Of a stretch of 24,365 nucleotides of DNA, positions 1 through 7,341 are shown piece after piece; the first letter of the stretch is position 1; every line of letters starts with the position of its first letter. Under the pieces are notes generated by a model that worked only from the letters and a program-made list of their open reading frames with translations, searched no databases and was not told the DNA's origin. The position numbers and the translations under genes are program-made. Location of the stretch: assembly GCA_002083615.1 (NCBI GenBank), contig MSXO01000001.1:1-24365 (forward strand), in the 5' to 3' direction. Source of the stretch: Proteobacteria bacterium ST_bin11 (lineage in GTDB: Bacteria; Pseudomonadota; Gammaproteobacteria; Methylococcales; Methylomonadaceae).

Positions 1-248
1 ACACGATGACGCCCGATCTCGATGCCCTGTTCCGCCAACTCCTTACGCAGACGGCGGCTGCCATAGCATTGACCAGTCGCTTCGAACAGACTGCGCAGCC
101 GAACCCGCGTGCCGCAAAGCGTTTTGGGCTGACGAATTCGCCGCCGACCCGCATAAAATCCCGAACGGCTGACGCCCAACAACTGACAACCTTGTTGCAC
201 CGTGACGACCTTCTCTGCGGTTAACTGGTGAATCACTTGGTGCTTCAT
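1..248 (-). CDS. IS3-family transposase OrfB, N-terminal part (partial at window edge)
   Basis: The minus strand from ATG 248 reads MKHQVIHQLTAEKVVTVQQG and continues through CQLLGVSRSGFY, then ATGQCYGSRRLRKELAEQGI, to the edge. This is the typical N-terminal helical region of IS3 OrfB (HTH_21 type), ahead of the rve DDE integrase core, which lies outside the window. The ATG overlaps the orfA stop as ATGA. The same frame is open upstream to the A_AAA_AAG site in orfA, so the active transposase is probably an OrfAB fusion made by -1 frameshifting, as known for IS911 and IS3. No stop interrupts the visible 82 codons. Truncation here is only the window edge. Confidence 0.85.
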   Translation of the reverse strand, partial: MKHQVIHQLTAEKVVTVQQGCQLLGVSRSGFYAGRRRIRQPKTLCGTRVRLRSLFEATGQCYGSRRLRKELAEQGIEIGRHR

Positions 249-541
249 CGCAGTTCCTTGGCAAAGAAGGCCGAAGCCTTTTTTAGTAATTCGTTATCCG
301 AACGCAGTTGACGATTTTCTTGTTCCAACTGCCGAATCCGCTGCTGATCCGGCGTTAATGGCTTGCCAATGCCCGGTTGACCGGATTGTTCAGACTGCAC
401 CTGCTTCAGCCAGCGGCGCACCGCCGTCTCACCCAGTTTGAGTTCCTGACAAACCTGTGTAACCCTCAGACCCTGCTCCTGGATCATCTTCACCACTTGC
501 AGCTTGTACGCCGTATCAAAACTTCGTCTTTCTTGTTTCAT
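245..541 (-). CDS. IS3-family transposase OrfA
   Basis: 98-residue protein. The N-terminal half (about 1-50) is the HTH_Tnp_1/IS911 fold: RSFDTAYKLQVVKMI, then VTQVCQELKLGETAVRRWLK. The C-terminal part (about 66-90) has leucine-zipper character, RIRQLEQENRQLRSDNELLK, and ends in the family-typical KKASAFFAKELR. In IS3 elements OrfA binds the terminal repeats and regulates transposition. Upstream of the ATG an AAGGTG ribosome site lies 7 nt away. Its last codons contain the slippery A_AAA_AAG heptamer. Length and motifs are normal, so it looks intact. Confidence 0.93.
   Translation of the reverse strand: MKQERRSFDTAYKLQVVKMIQEQGLRVTQVCQELKLGETAVRRWLKQVQSEQSGQPGIGKPLTPDQQRIRQLEQENRQLRSDNELLKKASAFFAKELR
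278..284 (-). other. A_AAA_AAG programmed -1 frameshift site
   Basis: On the minus strand the orfA codons CTA AAA AAG contain the heptamer A AAA AAG in the correct phase for a -1 slip. After the slip the frame reads GFGLLCQGTA and enters orfB at its ATG with no stop. This is the classical IS3-family signal. A downstream stimulatory structure was not worked out. Confidence 0.75.
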
Positions 542-558
542 CTATTTCACCTTAAAGA

Positions 559-573
559 TTGATAGTTTATCAA
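559..573. promoter_or_regulatory. Perfect 6-3-6 inverted repeat upstream of orfA
   Basis: TTGATA-gtt-TATCAA is a perfect inverted repeat about 18 bp upstream of the orfA start and about 35 bp inside the proposed IS end. It could be an OrfA/OrfAB binding site or operator overlapping the IS promoter. The repeat is seen directly; the role is inference. Confidence 0.4.
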
Positions 574-608
574 CCTATTCTGGTGTCCTTTTTTATTAGA
601 CCAGTACA

Positions 609-812
609 GGCCATCTCTAGTTTTCTTGCGGCCTACATCAAGTTATTTGGAAGGTTTACGAGGGAAAGTTGTGGTGGTCCCTATAATTCACAAACCGTCA
701 AGATAAGCAGCCAGGCACTTTGCCTGAGCTCTAATTTAGGTTTCGACGCCAAAACAGCCCATCAACAATCGCTTCAAGCCGACCCATGGGTACGAGGCGG
801 AGCCAAAACTAA
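609..812. other. Non-coding stretch between the IS and the autotransporter gene
   Basis: About 200 bp with no recognisable protein. It holds a consensus-like TATAAT at 682-687, but no convincing -35 at 16-18 bp spacing; the best is TTTACG at 655-660, 21 bp away. TTGTG (669-673) and CACAA (689-693) flank the TATAAT as an inverted pair, which may be a regulator site. A GAGGCGGAG ribosome site at 794-802 serves the downstream gene. Confidence 0.4.
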
Positions 813-2921
813 ATGCGAAAACTCATTGTGAAAAGCCGAAAGTCGATTTTTGAAATACTGATTCTAAGTACACTACCGTCGGTTTCATATGCATACTCCG
901 ATTGTTCGTCAACCATCACGACGACGTCAGGACCCTGCGGTGCAAAGGGTACCTTGACCATTGAATCCGCTGGCTCAATAACGGGAGATGCCCTAGGCAT
1001 CGTTGGCAGCACTTCCAGGCACTTCGCACTGATTAATCCAGGTACATCCAACATAAGCGTCCAGGGTTCGATCACCAATAACGTCTCAGGAAATACCGGT
1101 ATCGGCCTTTGGAATTCTCCTGCTGCTACTTTAACCAGCCTTTCGATCACAGGCTCTGGATCTATAACAGGCGCAAGTGATGGGTTTGGTATTTACAATG
1201 ATCGATCCATCATTACCTCTGTAGTCAATTTAGGCACGATCACCTCATCTGCCGGCTGGGGACTTAACAATACCGCCACTGCAGTCATTTCCCAATTAAA
1301 TAACCTTGGAACAATTAGTGGCTCCCGATATGCAATCAAGAATGAGGGAACCTTAGCTGAGATCAACAACTCAGGGCAGATTAGCGCTTCGGCAACCAAT
1401 CCTATATCTGTGGGTATCTCAAATAACGAAAGTATTACTTCTATTGTGAATACTGGGATGATCAGCGGGCAAAGCAAAGGCATAGGCAACTCCTCTGGAA
1501 CAATCACCAACATAGTGAACAGTGGCACAATATCTGCCAGTGGCGCAGATCTATCGAGCAATGGCGCAATTTACGTCTCTAGTCAGAACGGCGGCTCTAT
1601 AGGCACTATTACCAACACCGGCAGCTTAGTCGGCACCACTGCTGACATCAGTAATGTCGCGGGTAGCGTGGGTACTTTGAATAACTCACAGGGCGTTGGT
1701 AATCCAAACGGTGCCTTAACCTATACCGGGATTCTGCCAAGCGCTTACAACATCATCGTCAATAGCCCAACGAACTACGGGCAATTAAGTGGATCAGGGG
1801 TATCGGGGGTTACGACTTTTGGAGTTTATTTGGGCTCCTCACTGACCAAAGGTACTTACGCCTCGGTATTGACCGGACTCGCCTCTGGTACCAATGTAAA
1901 TGCTACCACGGGCATGTTTAACGGCACGGCATGGAACCTGGTTCTAAACGCCAGTAATAGTTGGGATCTGGTGGTACAAAACTCAGCGACAAATACCCTT
2001 CAGTCCGTGCAGATAAATGCCAGCAGCTTGGCAACAATGTATAACCAGCAAGCCGCGCCCTATCAAGCCGCTTTGACATATGACTGTCCGGTGTACGATG
2101 AAAACAATTTTTGTGTGACAGCGGGCGGTCGTTATACCTACGTCGATGCTTCGCCTTCCGCAAACGCGCAAGCTGGCTTGGTTGTCGTGGGCTATCGCCC
2201 ACTGAAAAACTTGCGTTTCGGTGCCTTTGCCGACCAATCGATCAATAGCAACTCGCCGCCAAGGTTCTCACAAAGCAACCCCAGTCCGATGTGGGGCTTG
2301 TTCGCAAAATGGAACCTGAATGAGGACGGCACGGGTTTGGGGGTGCAAGCATCTGTCGTTACCTCCTCCAGCAAACTGACTGTCACGCGCCCCCAACTGG
2401 ACAACACAGAGGCTGGCTTGGGCAACACCCAATTTGACGGTCAAGGCTATCAACTGACGACAAACTTTCTGCAACCGCTGAGCGATTCTTTTGCCTTGGT
2501 ACCCTATTTTGGATTGCGTTATACCCATATTCAGGCGGATGCTTATACGGAAAATACCTCTACTGCAGTTACTTCACCGCTGTCTTACGACGATATGGCT
2601 CAAAATAATTTATCAGCCATCGGTGGTGTCGGGATTTACAGTCATCTCGCTGAAAAATTAACCGCTACGGCTTCGGTCGGTTTTCAGCAGAGCCTGCATC
2701 ATTCCATGGCGAACTATCAGGGCACCAGTGCGATTACGGGCCTGGAGCATTTCAGCGTGCAAATGCCAAGTGCCAATCATTCCATGGCGACGGCGACGGC
2801 TGGCCTGTTTTATGACATCAGCAAGCAACAAAGACTGGGTATCAATGTACTGTGGCAGCAACAGGCGTTCTCGGATGCGAATACCACTACGGCTTTAGCC
2901 AACTACTCGATTGGTTTCTAA
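813..2921 (+). CDS. Autotransporter (type Va) with beta-solenoid passenger and C-terminal beta-barrel
   Basis: 702 residues. A signal peptide covers residues 1-27 (hydrophobic FEILILSTLPSVSYA, likely cut after SYA). The passenger (about 30-410) is Ser/Thr/Asn/Gly-rich, with degenerate rungs of about 20-25 residues of the pattern I-x-N-x-G-x-I-S/T (VNLGTITSS, LNNLGTISGS, INNSGQISAS, VNTGMISGQ, VNSGTISASG). This implies a right-handed beta-solenoid exposed on the cell surface. The last 270 or so residues are an autotransporter beta-barrel of alternating strands (VTAGGRYTYVDA, LVPYFGLRYTHIQADAYTE) ending in the C-terminal Phe of the outer-membrane beta-signal (LANYSIGF). Cysteine pairs sit near the N-terminus (C31, C42) and at the barrel entry (CPVYDENNFC). 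No protease or lipase motif was recognised, so the ligand or activity is unknown. Start: ATG with GGAG 10 nt upstream. The gene stands alone next to an IS, which would suit an accessory gene. Confidence 0.88.
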   Translation: MRKLIVKSRKSIFEILILSTLPSVSYAYSDCSSTITTTSGPCGAKGTLTIESAGSITGDALGIVGSTSRHFALINPGTSNISVQGSITNNVSGNTGIGLWNSPAATLTSLSITGSGSITGASDGFGIYNDRSIITSVVNLGTITSSAGWGLNNTATAVISQLNNLGTISGSRYAIKNEGTLAEINNSGQISASATNPISVGISNNESITSIVNTGMISGQSKGIGNSSGTITNIVNSGTISASGADLSSNGAIYVSSQNGGSIGTITNTGSLVGTTADISNVAGSVGTLNNSQGVGNPNGALTYTGILPSAYNIIVNSPTNYGQLSGSGVSGVTTFGVYLGSSLTKGTYASVLTGLASGTNVNATTGMFNGTAWNLVLNASNSWDLVVQNSATNTLQSVQINASSLATMYNQQAAPYQAALTYDCPVYDENNFCVTAGGRYTYVDASPSANAQAGLVVVGYRPLKNLRFGAFADQSINSNSPPRFSQSNPSPMWGLFAKWNLNEDGTGLGVQASVVTSSSKLTVTRPQLDNTEAGLGNTQFDGQGYQLTTNFLQPLSDSFALVPYFGLRYTHIQADAYTENTSTAVTSPLSYDDMAQNNLSAIGGVGIYSHLAEKLTATASVGFQQSLHHSMANYQGTSAITGLEHFSVQMPSANHSMATATAGLFYDISKQQRLGINVLWQQQAFSDANTTTALANYSIGF

Positions 2922-2929
2922 CCTAATCA

Positions 2930-2942
2930 GAGCCTTGGGCTC
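2930..2942 (+). terminator. Possible weak hairpin terminator after the autotransporter gene
   Basis: GAGCC-ttg-GGCTC is a perfect 5-bp stem with a 3-nt loop, 8 nt after the stop codon. It is followed by acttgttttac, an interrupted T-run. It lies between convergent genes, where a terminator is expected, but the stem is short. Confidence 0.35.
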
Positions 2943-3011
2943 ACTTGTTTTACAGTTTTTGACGACGGTAGGCATGGTCTGTCGCGTGGATAGAAATACC
3001 CGTTCTCCGCA

Positions 3012-4988
3012 TCACCAAGCCTCCAACACCACTACCTTCCACACCCGATTCTCCGTCGACCGCAAGCTCGCCCATGCTGCAATTTGCCGAGAGGGCTGGT
3101 CCTGTGCCGCCAGCTGGCTCTGGTAAAAGCCCACGCCGCTATCCTGCTCGGCAATTTCTTTGGCCAGCTGACGAAGCTCCGGTATCTGATTGAAGCGCTC
3201 CTCACGGAACAAATTAAGCCCAATTTCGCGGGGATCAGTATCGTAAAGAATTAGGCCGTCATCCTGCACAATCCAAATTGTGCGTTTTTTGGATTGCGTA
3301 TCCGCAGCCAACAAGCCGCTCAGAAAGTCTACCGGTTTGATACGCATCGAAATAAAGCCGGGGATGGAATTACCTTGTTTGATGGGCACTACCATAGTGA
3401 CAGCGGCAAAACCTTCGGGCGCTTGATAAATTCTGCTGAGTACTGGCACACCCCGCGCCAATGCCAGCCGATTGTGCTCAAGTTGCGAAGTATCGGCGCC
3501 CATAGCTTGGCTGTATTTGGCGGGTGCCACCGCAACAATAGTGCCGGGTGCGCGGGTCGTGGCGAAGCTTTCAGCTCGCGGATAATCTTGCCGCAAGTTT
3601 TCCAGCAAAACATCGGATTTAGATAAGTCTTTAACGCTGCGCAAGGCATCAGCCGCTTGCTGCATCCCCATGCGCATCTGATTCAGATTGCCAAGTATGT
3701 TGGCTGCGACTTGATTAGCAGCAGTTAGGTTCTCGTTGGCAATTCGCGTCACATCGGCCAACGCACGCTCTACTTGTTGTTTTTCCTGTTTGACGACTTC
3801 ACCCTCGGCCACGGCCAGCTGACGCGCTTTGTGCGCCTCTACCCCAAAGTTGAACGCCAGTCCGGCGCCAAGCAAAATCGCCAATAAAACCGCCAGACTC
3901 GCCGCCAACACTACCTTGTTACGGGCGATAAAGCGACGCAGCAGTTCGCCCCGCGAATAGGCATAGGCACTCACCAAACGACCGTCTCGAAACGCGCGCA
4001 GTTCTTCTGCTAGGGTTACCGCATTCGGAAAACGTAAGGATTTATCTTTGGCCAAGGCCTTATCGCAAATGGCGACCAACTCAGGCGGCATAGGTAACTT
4101 CGGATCACGGGCCGAGGGCATCGGCGCCAGCGAACTGAGTTGTTCAAGAATGTCATCGGCGCTGCCGCGCAGGGGCGGATGGCCGGTCAGTAAATAATAA
4201 AGAATACAACCAAGCGCGAACACATCTGAGCGCGTATCGACCGAGCCGAAATCCGGGTTGGCTTGTTCCGGTGCCATATAGGCCGGGGTGCCAAGAATAT
4301 CGCCTATCCGGGTCAGCTCGGCATCGTCGCTCGGCTGGCTGGGCTTAGCAACCGTCGTCGGCGCTAAATCGGCCTCATTTTCCACTTTGGCCAAGCCCCA
4401 ATCCAAAACAATGGTTTCGCCAAACGGACCTAGGACGATATTGCCAGGCTTGAGGTCGCGGTGAATCACACCTTTGGAGTGGGCATAAGCCACGGCTTCG
4501 CAGACATCGATGAGTCTGTCCAGCAAACTCAGCCGCCGAGACAAGGCGTGCTCGGCCAATAGCTCGGTATTACAAGCCTTTAAGGCCTTTGCCAGCGTGT
4601 CGCCCCGCACTAAGCGCATGACGTAGTAAGGCGCGCCGCTCTGTTTCGTGCCCAAGTCGTAAACCGGCACGATACCCGGATGTTCCAGACGTCCGGTGAT
4701 CCGGGCTTCGCGCAGAAACCGTGTGTTTAGCTCTATATCGTCGTTCGCCCCCTGATCCAATAACTCCTTTATTGCCACTTCCCGGCCGATGCGTTCGTCA
4801 AAGCCCAGCAAAACCTGGCCGCCACCCCCCACTCCCACGGCACCGCGCAAGGAATAATCATCGTTGAATTTACCGTCCAGTGCGGGGCTAGCGACTGGCT
4901 CCAAAAGTTGTGGATACGGCCTGGGTTTGACCCGAGTCAGGTCGTGGTCTTGAGGCTTGATGATAGTGGCGTCGTCTTCTGGGAGCAT
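3012..4988 (-). CDS. Transmembrane Ser/Thr protein kinase with C-terminal periplasmic Cache-like sensor
   Basis: From the preferred ATG at 4988 the protein has 658 residues. The Hanks-type kinase domain (about 45-335) has the glycine loop GVGGGG (52-57), VAIK lysine 74, the catalytic loop HRDLKPGN with Asp178, a DWG in place of DFG (Asp196) and GTPAYMAPEQ before subdomain IX, so all catalytic residues are present. A single membrane segment (about 360-380, VVLAASLAVLLAILLGAGLA) is followed by a Lys/Glu-rich stretch likely to be coiled coil. A C-terminal region then resembles a Cache/PDC sensor (IPGFISMRIKP, then WIVQDDGLILYDTDPREIGL). With one membrane pass the sensor should be periplasmic, as in PASTA kinases but with a small-molecule-type sensor. 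A start at 5081 is open but would overlap the upstream gene by 50 bp. ATG 4988 leaves a 43-bp gap and has only a weak GAG ribosome site. Substrates are unknown. Confidence 0.87.
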   Translation of the reverse strand: MLPEDDATIIKPQDHDLTRVKPRPYPQLLEPVASPALDGKFNDDYSLRGAVGVGGGGQVLLGFDERIGREVAIKELLDQGANDDIELNTRFLREARITGRLEHPGIVPVYDLGTKQSGAPYYVMRLVRGDTLAKALKACNTELLAEHALSRRLSLLDRLIDVCEAVAYAHSKGVIHRDLKPGNIVLGPFGETIVLDWGLAKVENEADLAPTTVAKPSQPSDDAELTRIGDILGTPAYMAPEQANPDFGSVDTRSDVFALGCILYYLLTGHPPLRGSADDILEQLSSLAPMPSARDPKLPMPPELVAICDKALAKDKSLRFPNAVTLAEELRAFRDGRLVSAYAYSRGELLRRFIARNKVVLAASLAVLLAILLGAGLAFNFGVEAHKARQLAVAEGEVVKQEKQQVERALADVTRIANENLTAANQVAANILGNLNQMRMGMQQAADALRSVKDLSKSDVLLENLRQDYPRAESFATTRAPGTIVAVAPAKYSQAMGADTSQLEHNRLALARGVPVLSRIYQAPEGFAAVTMVVPIKQGNSIPGFISMRIKPVDFLSGLLAADTQSKKRTIWIVQDDGLILYDTDPREIGLNLFREERFNQIPELRQLAKEIAEQDSGVGFYQSQLAAQDQPSRQIAAWASLRSTENRVWKVVVLEAW

Positions 4989-5031
4989 AATCTCAGAAAG
5001 CTTAGCCTGATTTGCCGTTAACGAAGCCGAT

Positions 5032-5313
5032 TCAAGTTTGCGGTTTGCGGTCCACATGCCCCAAATCGCGTTCCGGGGCAATCTGATCGCGGACCAGTTG
5101 TTTTAACTCGGTAATCTCCGGAAACCGACCTTGCTGTTTGCGGGACCAAACCAATGCACCATTGGCGCGCACTTCAAAGATGCCGCCGGTGTCCGGCTGC
5201 ATCACTAGTTCGTCTAACTCTTGCTCGAAGGTGCTTAACAATTCCTGCGCCATCCAGGCCGCGCGCAGCAACCAACGACATTGCGTGCAGTAGCGAATTT
5301 CGACGCGGTTCAT
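5032..5313 (-). CDS. SelT/SelW/SelH (Rdx) family thioredoxin-like protein, Cys form
   Basis: 93 residues. The N-terminus MNRVEIRYCTQCRWLLRAAW is the Rdx signature: beta strand, then CxxC (Cys9, Cys12), then helix. The motif GGIFEVRANGALVWSRKQQG matches the family's central strands, and FPEITELKQLVRDQI is the last helix. The family includes selenoprotein W, where the second Cys is Sec; here it is TQC with no in-frame TGA. The probable role is cytoplasmic thiol redox. It begins 3 bp after the mpl stop and is followed by the kinase gene, suggesting one transcript. Confidence 0.85.
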   Translation of the reverse strand: MNRVEIRYCTQCRWLLRAAWMAQELLSTFEQELDELVMQPDTGGIFEVRANGALVWSRKQQGRFPEITELKQLVRDQIAPERDLGHVDRKPQT

Positions 5314-5316
5314 GGC

Positions 5317-6687
5317 TTACAACTCGTCCCGCAGACGTGTGTAAATGCCACCGAAACTGCCGTTACTCATCAATAACACGTGGCAGACGCCACCAGCCTG
5401 GGCTTTGATGGTGGCGATGATGGTTTCCAGACTGTTGCAAATCTCGATATTGTTGGCGTATTTCAGGAGTTGGCTTAAATCCCAGCCCAGATTATCCGGC
5501 TGATAAACGATAGCCTGATCGGCTTGTCCCAAGGATTCGGCCAACGATTGGGTATGCACACCTAGGCGCATGGTGTTGGAGCGGGGCTCGACGATGGCCA
5601 GAATTTTTTCGCTCCCAACTTGTTTACGCAAGCCATCTAAGGTGGTTTTGATCGCGGTCGGATGATGGGCAAAGTCGTCGTAAACGGTGACACTAGCGCT
5701 TTTAACAATAACTTCCATCCGCCGTTTCACGCTTTGAAAATGCTGCAAAGCCGCTATAGCCCCAGTTGGCGCGATACCGATATGCCGAGCGGCGGCAATG
5801 GCTGACAAGGCGTTATAGACGCTGTGGCGACCGGTTAATGCCCAATCGACTACGCCTTGCTCTTGACCGGCAAAACTGACGCTAAAACGGCTGCCGTCGG
5901 CTTTTAATAAGTGCGCCTGCCAATCACCTTCGCCATCGATGGCGGTTTTCGTGACCGGTGTCCAGCAACCCATGTCCAGCACTTCCATCACATGCTGCTC
6001 GCAAGCCGGGGAGATGATCAGCCCTTGGCTGGGTATGGTGCGCACTAGATGGTGAAACTGCTTTTTGATCGCGTCCAGATTTTCGAAGATATCGGCGTGA
6101 TCGTATTCCAGATTATTCAAGATCGCGGTTCTGGGCCGGTAATGCACAAATTTGGAACGCTTATCAAAGAAGGCACAGTCATATTCGTCGGCTTCGATCA
6201 CGAAAAAGTCCGACTCGCCTAAGCGCGCAGAGATGCCGAAATTCAGCGGAATGCCGCCGATTAGAAAACCTGGTTTGAAACCGTTATGTTCCAGAACCCA
6301 CGCCAGCATACTGCTGGTAGTGGTCTTACCATGGGTACCGGCCACTGCCAGTACCCATTTATGTTGTAACACATGCTCTGCCAGCCATTGCGGTCCGGAG
6401 ATATAAGGTAAGCCCAGATTCAACACCGCTTCGACCTCCGGATTACCGCGCGACATCGCATTACCTACCACCACCAGATCCGGTTTGCTGTCCAGGTTTT
6501 CAGCCTTGTACCCATTCATCAGCCGGATACCTTGCTCTTCCAACTGGGTACTCATCGGCGGATAAACGTTTTGATCCGAGCCGCTGACGGTGTAGCCCAA
6601 TTCGCGGGCGATCAAGGCCAGGCCACCCATGAAGGTGCCGCAAATGCCGAGGATATGAATGTGTAATGGCTGTTGTGAGTCTGTCAT
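5317..6687 (-). CDS. mpl: UDP-N-acetylmuramate:L-alanyl-gamma-D-glutamyl-meso-diaminopimelate ligase
   Basis: 456 residues, the usual Mpl length. Mpl re-attaches the recycled tripeptide L-Ala-D-Glu-mDAP to UDP-MurNAc in the cytoplasm, using ATP, in murein recycling. The N-terminal Rossmann-like Mur domain begins HIHILGICGTFMGGLALIA. The ATP-binding loop is GTHGKTTT (117-124). The Mur ligase centre has VIEADEYDCAFFDKRSKFVH and LNNLEYDHADIF. The C-terminal domain includes VYDDFAHHPTAIKTTLDGLR and VEPRSNTMRLGVH, the latter characteristic of Mpl rather than MurC. The ATG at 6687 gives the full N-terminus. It is the first gene of a likely mpl - selW-like - kinase cluster. Confidence 0.96.
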   Translation of the reverse strand: MTDSQQPLHIHILGICGTFMGGLALIARELGYTVSGSDQNVYPPMSTQLEEQGIRLMNGYKAENLDSKPDLVVVGNAMSRGNPEVEAVLNLGLPYISGPQWLAEHVLQHKWVLAVAGTHGKTTTSSMLAWVLEHNGFKPGFLIGGIPLNFGISARLGESDFFVIEADEYDCAFFDKRSKFVHYRPRTAILNNLEYDHADIFENLDAIKKQFHHLVRTIPSQGLIISPACEQHVMEVLDMGCWTPVTKTAIDGEGDWQAHLLKADGSRFSVSFAGQEQGVVDWALTGRHSVYNALSAIAAARHIGIAPTGAIAALQHFQSVKRRMEVIVKSASVTVYDDFAHHPTAIKTTLDGLRKQVGSEKILAIVEPRSNTMRLGVHTQSLAESLGQADQAIVYQPDNLGWDLSQLLKYANNIEICNSLETIIATIKAQAGGVCHVLLMSNGSFGGIYTRLRDEL

Positions 6688-6751
6688 TCTGGTAATGTTA
6701 ACGGGGATTGATAGGGTATGAATGCAAGTGCTTGATGTTCAACTTAAGACA

Positions 6752-7270
6752 TTATTTCTTCGGTTCTTCCGGTTTTTCTTCAGCAGGTTTGGCTTCAGCT
6801 TCAGTTTTTTCTTCGGCTTTCGCCTCCGTACCCTTCGCCCCGGCGGCTTCCAATAATTTGACGATGTTTTCACGACCGAGCTTTTTGGCTTTATCGAGAA
6901 CTTTTACACTTTGGCTATCTGCGACATTGACGTTGGCTCCGGCGGCGATTAACACACCAACAACGTCGGCGTTGCCGAACATTACCGCATCCGTTAGCGC
7001 GGTGGCGCCCAATTTATCCGCGAGGTTGACGTCGGCACCATACGCCAGCAGCGCCTTGACAATCCGTAAATTGCCGTTAAAACTGGCTGCCATGAGCGCT
7101 GTGCGCTCGGTTTCCAGCTTACCATTGACGTCTATTCCTTGCGCCAATAGAGCCTCAACGCGATCCAACTTGCCGTTAGCCGCAGCGGCAAATAAATCTT
7201 TATTGTCTTCGGCAAGCGCCTGCAATGACCAGGCTATTAGCCAGGCACTTATAAATCTGCGGATATTCAT
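6752..7270 (-). CDS. Exported ankyrin-repeat protein
   Basis: 172 residues from ATG 7270. That start is chosen because it opens a clean signal peptide, MNIRRFISAWLIAWSLQALA, cut before EDNKDLF. A TTG-initiated extension to 7342 would bury the signal. Three to four ankyrin repeats follow (about 22-140): DLFAAAANGKLDRVEALLAQ, TALMAASFNGNLRIVKALLA, ATALTDAVMFGNADVVGVLI and a degenerate last repeat. The C-terminus is a low-complexity Lys/Glu/Ala/Pro tail (AKAEEKTEAEAKPAEEKPEE). It is probably periplasmic and binds a protein partner, unknown. It shares a 71-bp divergent upstream region with apaG. The ribosome site is weak. Confidence 0.82.
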   Translation of the reverse strand: MNIRRFISAWLIAWSLQALAEDNKDLFAAAANGKLDRVEALLAQGIDVNGKLETERTALMAASFNGNLRIVKALLAYGADVNLADKLGATALTDAVMFGNADVVGVLIAAGANVNVADSQSVKVLDKAKKLGRENIVKLLEAAGAKGTEAKAEEKTEAEAKPAEEKPEEPKK

Positions 7271-7341
7271 CGGATTGCTTGCTTGCGTTTGGGTATGAGT
7301 TGGGTTGAAATAAGGCAAACACTGATTTACATCATCTATCA

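Larger units (their letters stand above)
1..608 (-). mobile_element. IS3-family insertion sequence, 5' portion (runs off the left edge)
   Basis: Two overlapping minus-strand frames, orfA (245-541) and orfB (248 to the edge), have the IS3-family arrangement: a small HTH protein with a leucine-zipper-like tail, followed by a DDE integrase in the -1 frame. Only the orfA-proximal end is inside the window. I place the outer end near 608 because the minus strand there begins TGTACTGG, and IS3-family termini usually begin with TG. This boundary is inference, since the other terminal repeat and the target duplication are out of view. Nothing seen in the visible part is broken, so the element could be intact. 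Confidence 0.8.

Noticed and set aside
1..248. orfB as a truncated pseudogene
   Set aside because: It is cut only by the window edge; no internal stop or frameshift is visible.
655..687. Sigma-70 promoter TTTACG - TATAAT upstream of the autotransporter
   Set aside because: Spacing of 21 bp is too long for a normal promoter; only the TATAAT is noted.
559..831. Plus-strand open frame of 90 codons across the IS end and the non-coding stretch
   Set aside because: It begins inside the IS terminal region, overlaps the start of the autotransporter gene and has no recognisable domain or ribosome site.
813..1700. Passenger repeats as a DNA tandem array
   Set aside because: The repeats are recognisable only at protein level; I see no near-identical DNA units.
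5317..6687. MurC instead of Mpl
   Set aside because: N-terminal HIHILGICGTFMGG and the VEPRSNTMRLGVH motif are those of Mpl, and no mur/fts cluster surrounds it.
6708..7298. Long plus-strand frame opposite the ankyrin gene
   Set aside because: Mirror frame of the ankyrin gene, rich in Ser/Ala as expected for an antisense shadow; the minus strand has a signal peptide and real repeats.
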